Assembly: GCF_020532645.1 (NCBI RefSeq)
Contig: NZ_JAJAUZ010000003.1
Span: 124,001 to 188,000, forward strand
Direction: 5' to 3'
Length of the DNA: 64,000 nt
Origin: Streptomyces bambusae
GTDB lineage: Bacteria; Actinomycetota; Actinomycetes; Streptomycetales; Streptomycetaceae
Positions 16,079 through 24,182 of the stretch are shown piece by piece. The notes beneath the pieces are model-generated. The model did no database searches. It worked only from the letters and a program-made list of their open reading frames with translations, and was not told where the DNA came from. The first letter of the stretch is position 1. Every line of letters begins with the position of its first letter. The position numbers and the translations under genes were made by a program.

Positions 16079-16954
16079 TCAGTCGTGGGTGATCACGGCG
16101 ACCGGCGCGGCGGAGTGGTGCAGGACGGCGTGGGCGGCCGGGCCGATGTGCGTGCCGAGGGGCGAGTGGTGCCGGTGCCGTCCCACGACGACGAGCCGGG
16201 CGGCGCGGGAGGCCTCGACGAGGTGCTCGCCCGCCGAGCCGCGGAAGACGGTGCGGCGGACCTCCACCCCGGGGAACTTCCGCTGCCACGGCAGCAGCGC
16301 GTCGTCCACCAGATGGGTCACGCTCCGCGTGATGTCCCGTTCGTTCTCCGGGTCGAAGAACGGCACGTACCCGTAGGCGGCCGGCATCTTCCAGCCGTGC
16401 AGGGCGTGCAGCGGGCATCCGTGCCGTTCGGCCTCCTCGAAGGCGAAGGCGAGGACCCGGTCGCACGCCTCGTGGACGTCCAGACCGACCAGGATCTCCC
16501 CGGACGGGGCGGCGGTGTCCGGACCGTCCGGGTCGTCGCCGGGGCGTACCAGGACGACGGGCGTGTCGGTGGCCGCCACCGTGGACAGGGCGACGGAGCC
16601 GATGAGGAAGCCCAGCAGGCCGCCCAGGCCGCGCGAGCCGAGCACGAGCAGTGCGGCGTCGGCCGCTTCGGCCGCGAGTGCGGCCGTCGGGCGGGCGGAC
16701 AGGCAGCGGGTGTCGATGTCGAGGTCCGGATGGTGCTGTGCGAGCTCCTGCGCCGCCTCGGTCAGTGCCTGGTCGGCCCAGCGGTCGACGTCCTGCCGGC
16801 CGATTCCGGGCAGTACGGGGTCCAGGGGCCAGTCGACGGCGTGCACCAGCCGCAGCGGAACGTGCCGCAGGGCGGCCTCTCGCGCGGCCCAGCGGGCTGC
16901 CGCCCGGCTCTCGGCGGAACCGTCCACTCCGACGGTCACGTGGGTCTTCAACAC
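16079..16954 (-). CDS. Universal stress protein, tandem domains
   Basis: The 291-residue protein has two UspA domains. The first (about 5-140) opens VTVGVDGSAESRAAARWA and has the ATP motif GSRGLGGLLGFLIGSVA. The second (about 150-290) has the degenerate motif GRHRHHSPLGTHIGPAAH. Only the first half is clearly an ATP-binding type. It lies 59 bp downstream of the CBS-BON gene on the same strand and is probably cotranscribed with it. Confidence 0.92.
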   Translation of the reverse strand: MLKTHVTVGVDGSAESRAAARWAAREAALRHVPLRLVHAVDWPLDPVLPGIGRQDVDRWADQALTEAAQELAQHHPDLDIDTRCLSARPTAALAAEAADAALLVLGSRGLGGLLGFLIGSVALSTVAATDTPVVLVRPGDDPDGPDTAAPSGEILVGLDVHEACDRVLAFAFEEAERHGCPLHALHGWKMPAAYGYVPFFDPENERDITRSVTHLVDDALLPWQRKFPGVEVRRTVFRGSAGEHLVEASRAARLVVVGRHRHHSPLGTHIGPAAHAVLHHSAAPVAVITHD

Positions 16955-17013
16955 CGGGGTCCCCTTTCACGGGCTCGGGTGGGTGGCTGCCGCGGTCATG
17001 ACCATCGGCCCGG

Positions 17014-17658
17014 TCACCACGGCATGGCGTGGCGGGCGTGGCCGACGGCGGTGTCGTCGGTGTCGGCCGTGACGTGGCAGAGCACGGCGACGACGCCGTC
17101 GATCCGTTCGACGAGGCCGACGAGCACCGGCAGCCGGCTCCGGCGGTCGACCCGGCCGGTCAGCGTCACCACGCCGTCCACCACGTGGAAGTCGATGTTG
17201 CCGGCCGGCCCGCGGAGCACGTCGCCCAGGACCTCGTCCGCGATCCGCCGGCGGATCTCGGCGTCCGGGCGCAGGAACACCCGGAGCAGGTCCCGCCGGG
17301 TCACGATGCCGACCAGCCGGTCCTCCTCGTCCACCACGGGCAGCCGTTCCACGCCGCGGCGGGTCATGAGCCGGGCGGCGTCGGCGGCCGAGTCCTCGGG
17401 GTGCGAGGTGACGGCCGGCGCGGACATGACGTCGGCCGCCGTCGGCGGCGCCCCGTCCGACCGGTCGGCCGCCGCCACCCTCCGCGCGAGCAGGTCGGTC
17501 TGGGAGACGACGCCCACCACCCGGTCCTCCGGGTCCAGCACGGGCACGCCGGTGATGTCGTGCTGCGTCAGGAGCTTGGCGATGTCCTTGAAGGGCGCCG
17601 CGGGGGTCACCGACACGACCTCGTCGGTCATCAGATCCGCCACCCGTGTGTGCCTCAT
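17014..17658 (-). CDS. CBS-pair protein with C-terminal BON domain (copy 2)
   Basis: The 214-residue protein has CBS motifs at about 5-60 (VADLMTDEVVSV) and 80-135 (DVMSAPAVTS) and a BON domain (about 145-212, VVDGVVTLTGRV). It is paralogous to 2828-3481. The ATG at 17658 is chosen because GGGAGACCC precedes it and it begins the CBS fold. The frame upstream runs through the operator repeats and is not coding. Expected to sense adenine nucleotides. Confidence 0.9.
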   Translation of the reverse strand: MRHTRVADLMTDEVVSVTPAAPFKDIAKLLTQHDITGVPVLDPEDRVVGVVSQTDLLARRVAAADRSDGAPPTAADVMSAPAVTSHPEDSAADAARLMTRRGVERLPVVDEEDRLVGIVTRRDLLRVFLRPDAEIRRRIADEVLGDVLRGPAGNIDFHVVDGVVTLTGRVDRRSRLPVLVGLVERIDGVVAVLCHVTADTDDTAVGHARHAMPW

Positions 17659-17749
17659 GAGGGTCTCCCGTGTCGAAGCGCGGCGCACGGCGCCGGGCTG
17701 CTGTGGTCCGTGCCCTCCCACTGTCCCGCCCCGGCCCGCCGGTGATCGA

Positions 17750-17784
17750 GGGCCGTACGGCCCCGTGCCGGGACCGTACGGCCC
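17750..17784. promoter_or_regulatory. Stress-box pair upstream of CBS gene 2
   Basis: GGGCCG-TA-CGGCCC at 17750-17763 and GGACCG-TA-CGGCCC at 17771-17784 have centres exactly 21 bp apart. They lie 92-126 bp upstream of the CBS start at 17658 (minus strand), between it and the cNMP-domain gene. The DNA can also fold as a GTGCCGGG/CCCGGCAC hairpin, so it may double as the terminator of the upstream gene. Confidence 0.6.
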
Positions 17785-17806
17785 CGGCACGGCGAGAGCA
17801 CCGCTC

Positions 17807-18271
17807 TCAGACGCGACTGCCGCTCCCGTGCGGTGCGTACAGGTCGAGCAGTCGTACGCGCGCGGCCTGCAGCCGGTGCACGAGGACCTGCCCGACCCAG
17901 TGCCCGAGCGCCGACCCGAACGCCGTGTCGGCGTCCATGGCCATCCGCACCGCCGCCGCGTCGAACTCGTACGCCCGAACCGGCGTCATCGCCTCCGCGG
18001 TCAGCCGCCAGGTGTACGGCTTGAACAGCCACGAGCAACCGACCAGCTCGCCGGGGCCGAGACTCTCGATCACCGCGGCCTGCCGCCCGGGCACGTGCAC
18101 GTCGAGCGTCACGGTCCCGGACCGGACGATCCAGAACCTGTCGGCGTGCCCGCCTTCCCGGAAGATCCGGGTGCCCTCGGCGAAGTTGACCTCACGGGCC
18201 ATCGCCATCAGCCGGTCCCGGCAGTCGGCGGGCAGCGCGGCGGTCAACCGGGTGGGAGAAGGAATGCTCAT
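17807..18271 (-). CDS. Stand-alone cyclic-nucleotide-binding-fold protein (copy 2)
   Basis: The 154-residue paralogue of 3491-3961 again has only the beta-roll domain, with GELVGCSWLFKPYTWRL in place of a normal phosphate-binding cassette. It has no DNA-binding domain. The start at 18271 has GAGG upstream. The gene precedes a CBS-BON gene as in copy 1, but here stress boxes lie between them, so the two may also be expressed separately. Confidence 0.85.
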   Translation of the reverse strand: MSIPSPTRLTAALPADCRDRLMAMAREVNFAEGTRIFREGGHADRFWIVRSGTVTLDVHVPGRQAAVIESLGPGELVGCSWLFKPYTWRLTAEAMTPVRAYEFDAAAVRMAMDADTAFGSALGHWVGQVLVHRLQAARVRLLDLYAPHGSGSRV

Positions 18272-18328
18272 CGTGGCCTCCTCGAACGTATCCGCCTCCA
18301 GTCTGTGCCCCCGCCCCGCCCGGGTCGT

Positions 18329-18382
18329 GGGCCGAGCGGCCCCAACACGGTCCCGACCGGCCCCCTCGTCCCCATTCGGCCC
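18329..18382. promoter_or_regulatory. Stress-box cluster upstream of cNMP-domain gene 2
   Basis: The perfect GGGCCG-AG-CGGCCC at 18329-18342 is followed by GTCCCG-AC-CGGCCC at 18350-18363, centres 21 bp apart. A weaker TCCCCA-TT-CGGCCC lies at 18369-18382. All are 58-112 bp upstream of the start at 18271 on the minus strand. Confidence 0.58.
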
Positions 18383-18408
18383 CACCTTCCGGGGCTGTGT
18401 GAACGGGC

Positions 18409-18723
18409 TCAGTCGAGCGGGATGGCCTGGTGGGCGGCGACGATTTCGTCGATCCGCCGGGCGAGGTCGAAGTCTGCGTCGGTCAGACGGTGGCCGGCGT
18501 CGTGGGTCGTGATGGCTGCGCGCAGGTGGTCCATGCGGAGGTCGAGGTCGGCGTGGTGCTGGATCCGGCGCGAGCGGTCCGCGATCGTCACGATGGCCGC
18601 CACCGCGGCGTGGTAGCGGATCGGATAGGTCCGGGTGATCTCGTGCCCATCCCGGCTCCAACCCGACAGCCCCGCCAGCCGGACCTCGATCTCCTCGTCG
18701 GACAACGGTACGGGCACACCCAT
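18409..18723 (-). CDS. Pterin-4a-carbinolamine dehydratase family protein
   Basis: This 104-residue protein has the PCD/DCoH fold with the family signature RIQHHADLDLR followed by TTHDAGHRLTDADFDLARRID. These enzymes dehydrate 4a-hydroxytetrahydrobiopterin. The usual proline after the HH pair is Ala here, but the catalytic histidines are kept. Its ATG starts 1 bp after the stop of the upstream regulator gene, so the two are coupled. In bacteria without aromatic hydroxylases the role may be in other pterin or molybdopterin chemistry. Confidence 0.88.
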   Translation of the reverse strand: MGVPVPLSDEEIEVRLAGLSGWSRDGHEITRTYPIRYHAAVAAIVTIADRSRRIQHHADLDLRMDHLRAAITTHDAGHRLTDADFDLARRIDEIVAAHQAIPLD

Positions 18724-18724
18724 G

Positions 18725-19990
18725 TCAGCTCCCCTCGGTCACGGGTGCCAGGAGCCCTGCGAGCTCCTGGCCTACGGGCGCATCGTGCCACGGCTGCATG
18801 GCCCGCTCCAGCGCAACCAGTTCCCGGCACATGCGCGCAGAGCGGGTCTCTGCCGCGATCGTCACAGCCTCGCGCGCGATCTCCACCGCATGATCGGGCT
18901 CACGAGCAGCTGCGGCCGCGGTGGCGTGCCGGGCCAGATAGACGCCGCGGTCCCGTCGTGCGGTCGAAGGCACTGCTGCAAGCACCTGCTCCCACAGCAC
19001 GACGGTTTCACGGCCGAGCCTCAAGCGCCCGTAACAGGTGGCACGCTGGACTTCGAGATACCCCGGAGTCCTCCGGCAAGCGTTGCCCCAGGGCAGGTCG
19101 TCATCGACGCGGCCCAGCAGCCCGTCGGCCGTATCAATGAGTCTGTCGACGGCGCTCCGGTCGCCTGTGAGACTGGCACCGTGTGCTTGCTGCTGCAAGG
19201 CCATGATCCTGACCTTGGGGACGAGCCGGTCCGCGTCATCCAGCGCGGCTTCGCACAAGTCGATGACTCCGTGGCCGTCGCCGAGATCCGTCCGCACCTG
19301 AGCCGTGTTGACGAGGGCGTACCCGATGAGGTGCGCATCGCGGGACCTTGTGGCGATTTCTTGAGTGATACCGCGCCAGAAGCAAGCCGCGCCCAGGTCA
19401 CCGGCATCCTGGTAGAGCCAGCCGACGAGAGCGGCGTACGCGGCGCCCACGCGGAGCAGGCCGCGACGGGTGTCACCTCGGGCTGATCGAACCAGCTTGT
19501 CGATCAGCTGGTACTGGGCCGAGACTGTGCCGATCAGATCGTGCGGGCCAAGGAACATGTCGGCCCGGTAGTGCCCCTCCAACTGCTCCTGGAAATAGCC
19601 GATCAAGGCGGGGTCTACATGCTGCGGGGCGGTGGGACCGGGTACCAGTGCAGCAGTCGTGACCGACGCGAACTCCCTTTTCCCATAGTCCTCTTGATGG
19701 TGCTCGGGGCGGATCCACCCGGGTGGCACGCTGAACCCCAGGTCCTCCGGCCATAGGCCTAGAGCGTCGTGCAGAACGATCGACGTTTCTTGCGAAGGCC
19801 AGCCGGGGCGGGACCCTTCCCAGCGGCGCCAGGTTCGCGCCGAGACCGTGAAGTGCGGGTCGGCGAGCAGCCGTACCCCGTGGCGGGTGAGGTGGTCTGC
19901 GGCGGCGTCTGCGGAACGCCAGCCGACGCGAAGTCGGGCGGCCCTTAGTGCATCGTTGCGGTGGCTCACGGGCTCAGTTTGAGGGGTCAT
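18725..19990 (-). CDS. Helix-turn-helix regulator with TPR-like C-terminal region
   Basis: The protein of 421 residues has an N-terminal DNA-binding-like region (about 12-70, with SARTWRRWEGSRPGWPSQET) and a long alpha-helical C-terminal part of repeated helix pairs resembling TPRs (about 170-410). Streptomyces has many such XRE/TPR-like regulators; the ligand is unknown. The ATG at 19990 has GAGG eight bases upstream. It is transcribed with the pterin dehydratase and divergently from the DUF6415 gene. Confidence 0.7.
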   Translation of the reverse strand: MTPQTEPVSHRNDALRAARLRVGWRSADAAADHLTRHGVRLLADPHFTVSARTWRRWEGSRPGWPSQETSIVLHDALGLWPEDLGFSVPPGWIRPEHHQEDYGKREFASVTTAALVPGPTAPQHVDPALIGYFQEQLEGHYRADMFLGPHDLIGTVSAQYQLIDKLVRSARGDTRRGLLRVGAAYAALVGWLYQDAGDLGAACFWRGITQEIATRSRDAHLIGYALVNTAQVRTDLGDGHGVIDLCEAALDDADRLVPKVRIMALQQQAHGASLTGDRSAVDRLIDTADGLLGRVDDDLPWGNACRRTPGYLEVQRATCYGRLRLGRETVVLWEQVLAAVPSTARRDRGVYLARHATAAAAAREPDHAVEIAREAVTIAAETRSARMCRELVALERAMQPWHDAPVGQELAGLLAPVTEGS

Positions 19991-20159
19991 CGCGTCTACC
20001 TCTTGCCGTGGCCGGGACGTGGCCACGAGTGGCCGCGCGATGGCCTGTCTGCCGGTCTGCGTGCCCGGCCATCATCCTCCCATGGCAGCAGCGACCGCAC
20101 CGAGTCGGTTGTGCTCATCGCTGCCCAGCCACAGACGACTATGACGACAGGGAGTACCC

Positions 20160-20534
20160 ATGTGCACGCAGAACGACCCGCACTCCGCGGAGGAGTTGAT
20201 CGAGCGGGCGCTCGTTTCCTACGAGTTGATGCCCTCGGCGGAGGTGATTGCCGGGATCACGGACGGGCTGATCACGCAGGGGCGGGGGCTGGTCCCGGTG
20301 GTGGAGGGGATGCGGAAGGAGGACCGGCGGATCGAAGGGGCGGTGCGGGACTGGGAGCGGCTGGTCGTGGGCGGGCCGGCGGACCATCCGCTGGGGAACT
20401 GGAGCCACTGCCGCGGGCTGGCCCGGGTCGTACGGACGATGCTGCGGGCCACACGCGGCGAGCTGCCGCCGTACGTGCCGACAGCGGTGTCGGACCTGCC
20501 GATGATGTCGTTCAGCCGCTGGCCCACCCCATGA
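20160..20534 (+). CDS. DUF6415-type actinomycete protein
   Basis: The 124-residue protein begins with a polar helix (HSAEELIERALVSYELMPSAEVI). It has a central RGLVPVVEGMRKEDRRIEGAVRDWERLV region and ends in SDLPMMSFSRWPTP. It resembles the small Streptomyces family annotated DUF6415, of unknown biochemical role. AGGGAG lies before the ATG. Its stop overlaps the ATG of a 29-residue membrane peptide. The 3' end of this gene plus that peptide is duplicated at 27716-27857. Confidence 0.65.
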   Translation: MCTQNDPHSAEELIERALVSYELMPSAEVIAGITDGLITQGRGLVPVVEGMRKEDRRIEGAVRDWERLVVGGPADHPLGNWSHCRGLARVVRTMLRATRGELPPYVPTAVSDLPMMSFSRWPTP

Positions 20535-20620
20535 GCCCCTGGCCCCGCGAAGCCGTCTACTGCGTCACCCTCCTCGCCGCCACCGGGACCCTCGTACTCG
20601 CCCTCGCCATCGGCCGGTGA
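20531..20620 (+). CDS. 29-residue single-span membrane peptide
   Basis: The ATG overlaps the TGA of the DUF6415 gene (ATGA). The peptide starts MSPWPREAVYCVTLLAA and is one hydrophobic helix ending in Gly-Arg. A second copy of the same length, 22 of 29 residues identical, occurs at 27716-27805. Conservation of length, start overlap and protein sequence across two diverged copies argues for a real gene. Function unknown. Confidence 0.6.
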   Translation: MSPWPREAVYCVTLLAATGTLVLALAIGR

Positions 20621-20623
20621 CCC

Positions 20624-22984
20624 TCAGAACGGCCACGACCAGTCCGCCACCTCCGGCAGGTCCGTCCCGTGCTCCCGGATCCACGTCTGGTGCCGCTCCC
20701 TTTGCAGGGTCATCAGGCGCCGCAGGTCCGCAGCGGCGTCACCCAGGGCGGTCCCCGCCACCCGGTCCAGCACGTCCAGGACCAGCCGGTACCGGTCCAT
20801 GTCGTTGCGGACGACCATGTCGAACGGGGTCGTCGTGCTGCCCGACTCCTTGTAGCCACGCACGTGCAGCCGGTCGTGGTTCGGGCGGCGGTAGGCGAGG
20901 CGGTGGATGAGCCACGGGTAGCCGTGGTACGCGAAGACCACCGGCCGGTCCCTGGTGAACAGCTCCTCGTACGCCGCGTCCGTCATCCCGTGCGGGTGCT
21001 CCTCGCGGGGCATGAGCCGGGTCAGGTCGACGACGTTCACGACCCGGACCGACAGCGCGGGCAGGTGCTCGCGCAGCAGCGCCGCCGCGGCCATCACCTC
21101 CAGCGTCGGCACGTCCCCGGCACAGGCGAGGACCACGTCCGGCTCCCGCCCGGCGGTCTCCGTACCGGCCCACGGCCAGACTCCCGCCCCCCGCGCGCAG
21201 TGGGCGCGCGCCTCCGCCACCGGCAGCCAGTCGAAGCACGGCTGCTTGCCCGCCACGACCACGTTGACCCGGTCCCGGCTGCGCAGTACGTGCCCGGCGA
21301 CCGCGAGCAGCGTGTTCGCGTCCGGCGGGAAGTACACGCGGACGACCTCCGGGCTCTTGTTGAGCACGTGGTCGACGAACCCGGGGTCCTGGTGGGAGAA
21401 CCCGTTGTGGTCCTGCCGCCACACGTGCGAGGTCAGCAGGTAGTTGAGCGAGGCGACCGGCTCCCGCCAGGGCAGGGTGCGGGCGGTGCGCAGCCACTTG
21501 ACGTGCTGGCCGACCATCGAGTCGACGATGTGGGCGAACGCCTCGTACGTGGAGAACAACCCGTGCCGGCCGGTGAGGAGGTACCCCTCCAGCCAGCCCT
21601 GGCAGGTGTGCTCGGACAGGATCTCCAGCACCCGGCCGTCCCGTGCCAGGTGTTCGTCGGTGGGTTCCACGGCTGCCTGCCACGCCTTGCCGGTGACCTC
21701 GTACAGGTCGTCGAGGCGGTTGGAGGCGGTCTCGTCGGGGCCGACGACCCGGAAGTTCCGCCGTTCGGCGGTGTCCGCCATGACCTGGGCGAGGTAGCGG
21801 CCGAGCACCCGGGTCGGCTCGTGCGTCTCGGCGCCGGGCTTCGCGACGGGTACGCCGTACGCGTCCAGGGGCGGCAGCGGGAGCGGGCGCAGCAGGCGGC
21901 CGCCGTTGGCGTGCGGGTTCGCGCCGAGCCGGCGGTCGCCTTCCGGTACGCAGGCCAGGACGTGGGGGAGCGGGCGTCCGTCGGCGTCGAACAGCTCCTG
22001 CGGGCGGTACGAGCGCATCCATGCCTCCAGCGCCGCGAGCCGTGCGGGGTTCTCCCGTACGCCGGACAGCGGGACCTGGTGGGCGCGCCAGGTGCCCTCG
22101 ACGGGCCGGCCGTCCACCTCGCGCGGTCCGGTCCAGCCCTTCGGGGTGCGCAGCACGATCACCGGCCAGGCGGGCAGGCCGCGCCGGGGCGCACCCGCAC
22201 GGGCGGCGCGCTGGATGTCCTCGATGCGGTCCACGGCGGTGTCCAGGGCGGCGGCGAGGGCGCGGTGGACGTGGTACGGGTCGCTGCCGGACACGAACAG
22301 CGGTGCGTGGCCGTATCCGCGCAGCAACGCGTCGAGCCGTGACTCCGGGAGCCGGGCGAGCACCGACGGATTGGCGATCTTGTAGCCGTTGAGGTGCAGG
22401 ACCGGCAGCACAGCGCCGTCGTGGACCGGGTCGAGGAACGTGTTCGAGTGCCAGGACGCCGCCAGCGGCCCCGTTTCCGCTTCCCCGTCGCCGATCACGC
22501 AGGCCACGACGAGCCCCGGGTTGTCGAAGGCCGCCCCGTAGGCGTGGGAGAGCGAGTAGCCCAGCTCGCCGCCCTCGTGGATCGACCCGGGCGTCTCGGG
22601 CGCCACGTGGCTGGGCACCCCGCCGGGGAAGGAGAACTGCCGGAACAGCGTCCGCATGCCATCGGCGTCCCGCGGGACGCCCGGATACGTCTGGCTGTAC
22701 GTGCCGTCCAGCCATGCGTTGGCGAGGACGGCCGGGGCGCCGTGTCCCGGCCCCCATACGCACAGCAGGTCGAGGGCGCGGTCCCGGACCAGCCGGTTGA
22801 GGTGGGTGTGGACGAGGTTGAGGCCGGGGGAGGTGCCCCAGTGGCCGAGCGGGCGCGGTTTGACGTGCTCCGGCCGGAGGGGTTCGCGGAGCAGGGGGTT
22901 GTCCATCAGGTACAGCTGGCCGGCGGCGAGGTAGTCGGCCGCGCGCCAGTGGGCGTCGAGTTCGGGGATGGGGTACGTCGCCAT
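20624..22984 (-). CDS. xfp: Xylulose-5-phosphate/fructose-6-phosphate phosphoketolase
   Basis: The 786-residue thiamine-diphosphate enzyme splits xylulose-5-P or fructose-6-P with phosphate to acetyl-phosphate. It has [10 protein letters not shown] (about 46-55), WGPGHG (77-82), [30 protein letters not shown] and the ThDP motif GDGEAETG at 165-172. The C-terminal part has [17 protein letters not shown] and ARGYKE-like [16 protein letters not shown]. It is full length. It supplies acetyl-phosphate without NADH, useful in energy stress. It is divergent from a USP gene, with a stress-box pair between them. Confidence 0.95.
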   Translation of the reverse strand: MATYPIPELDAHWRAADYLAAGQLYLMDNPLLREPLRPEHVKPRPLGHWGTSPGLNLVHTHLNRLVRDRALDLLCVWGPGHGAPAVLANAWLDGTYSQTYPGVPRDADGMRTLFRQFSFPGGVPSHVAPETPGSIHEGGELGYSLSHAYGAAFDNPGLVVACVIGDGEAETGPLAASWHSNTFLDPVHDGAVLPVLHLNGYKIANPSVLARLPESRLDALLRGYGHAPLFVSGSDPYHVHRALAAALDTAVDRIEDIQRAARAGAPRRGLPAWPVIVLRTPKGWTGPREVDGRPVEGTWRAHQVPLSGVRENPARLAALEAWMRSYRPQELFDADGRPLPHVLACVPEGDRRLGANPHANGGRLLRPLPLPPLDAYGVPVAKPGAETHEPTRVLGRYLAQVMADTAERRNFRVVGPDETASNRLDDLYEVTGKAWQAAVEPTDEHLARDGRVLEILSEHTCQGWLEGYLLTGRHGLFSTYEAFAHIVDSMVGQHVKWLRTARTLPWREPVASLNYLLTSHVWRQDHNGFSHQDPGFVDHVLNKSPEVVRVYFPPDANTLLAVAGHVLRSRDRVNVVVAGKQPCFDWLPVAEARAHCARGAGVWPWAGTETAGREPDVVLACAGDVPTLEVMAAAALLREHLPALSVRVVNVVDLTRLMPREEHPHGMTDAAYEELFTRDRPVVFAYHGYPWLIHRLAYRRPNHDRLHVRGYKESGSTTTPFDMVVRNDMDRYRLVLDVLDRVAGTALGDAAADLRRLMTLQRERHQTWIREHGTDLPEVADWSWPF

Positions 22985-23081
22985 GTCCGCTCGCTCCTCG
23001 GGTCCGTTCCCGCCGACTCGTCGGGTACCCCGGCGGGGTGTCGTACCAGGACTCTCCCCCCACGCGCGGCTACTGCATCAG

Positions 23082-23116
23082 GGGCAGCTGGTCCCGGCGT
23101 GAGGGCCGGTCGGCCC
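23082..23116. promoter_or_regulatory. Stress-box pair between xfp and USP
   Basis: GGGCAG-CT-GGTCCC at 23082-23095 and the perfect GGGCCG-GT-CGGCCC at 23103-23116 have centres exactly 21 bp apart. The pair is 98-132 bp upstream of xfp (minus) and 90-124 bp upstream of the USP gene (plus), so one pair could serve both. Confidence 0.6.
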
Positions 23117-23205
23117 TGTCGGGGCGCCGGTTCGCCGACGATGGTGGAAGGCGGAAGGCGGCAACACGACCGCATTGCCGTACGGGCTGTATGGAGGGAA
23201 GAGCC

Positions 23206-24078
23206 GTGACACCTGTCATCGCTGTCGGACTGGACGGTTCCGCCGAGAGCCGGGCCGCGGCCCGGTGGGCGGCGAACGAGGCGGTCCGCCGCGGGCTCGG
23301 CGTCCACCTCGTCCACGCCTGGCTCTGGCAGCCGCTCGACGTGCCGATCGTCCAGAACCGCGACACCGAGGCCCAGCGCGCCGAGGACGTCCTCCGCGAG
23401 GCCGCGGACGAGCTGACCGCGCTCCACCCCGACCTGACCGTGACCTCCGAGGTCGTCCCGGACGCGACCCTTCCGGCGCTGCTGCACGCCGCCGAACGGG
23501 CGGAACTGCTGGCGCTCGGCACGAAGGGCTACGGCGCCGTGCTCGGCTTCCTGCTCGGCTCGTACGGCCAGCAGGTGATTGCCGAGGCGACCCGCCCCGT
23601 GGTGTCGGTACGGGCCGCCGCCGGGCAGGAGGCGGGCAACGAGTCCGGCCCGGTCGTCGTCGGTCAGCAGGGCGGAGCGGAGGACAGCCACGACGTCCTC
23701 GGGTTCGCGTTCGCGGCGGCGTCGGCGCGCGGCGTCGGCGTACGGGCCGTCCGCGCCTGGTCGCTGCCGCCGCTGTACGCGTACAGCCCCGGCTCGCTCT
23801 ACCTCGCGGACCAGGCGGGCGGTCTGGAACCGTTCGAGAAGGCGGCGCTGCACGAGGCGCTGGAGCCGTGGATCGCCAAGTACCCGGACGTCCCCGTGGA
23901 GGAGCACGTCGAGATGGGGACCGGCGGCCAGGTCCTCCTCTCCACCGCCTCGGACGCCGGCCTGGTCGTGGTCGGCCGGCGCGCCCGCAAGTCCGCGATC
24001 GGCACCCGCATCGGCTCGGTCGCCCACGCGGTCCTCCACCACGCGCCGTGCCCGGTGGCGGTGGTCCCGCACGCGTGA
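23206..24078 (+). CDS. Universal stress protein, tandem domains
   Basis: The 290-residue protein has two UspA domains. The first begins IAVGLDGSAESRAAARWAANEA and has GTKGYGAVLGFLLGSYGQQV; the second ends GRRARKSAIGTRIGSVAHAVLHHAPCPVAVV. The GTG at 23206 is preferred over ATG 23191 because GGAGGGA lies inside that longer frame, six bases before the GTG. It is paralogous to 16079-16954. Confidence 0.92.
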   Translation: MTPVIAVGLDGSAESRAAARWAANEAVRRGLGVHLVHAWLWQPLDVPIVQNRDTEAQRAEDVLREAADELTALHPDLTVTSEVVPDATLPALLHAAERAELLALGTKGYGAVLGFLLGSYGQQVIAEATRPVVSVRAAAGQEAGNESGPVVVGQQGGAEDSHDVLGFAFAAASARGVGVRAVRAWSLPPLYAYSPGSLYLADQAGGLEPFEKAALHEALEPWIAKYPDVPVEEHVEMGTGGQVLLSTASDAGLVVVGRRARKSAIGTRIGSVAHAVLHHAPCPVAVVPHA

Positions 24079-24083
24079 CCCGA

Positions 24084-24120
24084 ACGCCGGACGGGCTGGA
24101 ACTGCCGGCCCGTCCGGCGT
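24084..24120. terminator. Perfect 13-bp hairpin terminator after USP
   Basis: Arms ACGCCGGACGGGC (24084-24096) and GCCCGTCCGGCGT (24108-24120) are fully complementary around an 11-base loop. There is no T-tract, as is usual for streptomycete terminators. It begins 5 bp after the USP stop and separates it from the SulP gene. Confidence 0.8.
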
Positions 24121-24182
24121 GTGAGGACCGGGGCCCGGGGCGGAGCCCCGCGTCCTTGAAAACCCACGGCCCCGGAGGCGGC

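Noticed and set aside
17750..17800. Palindromes read as only a terminator
   Set aside because: A hairpin is possible, but the 21-bp phasing and identity to boxes elsewhere make an operator at least as likely; listed as regulatory.
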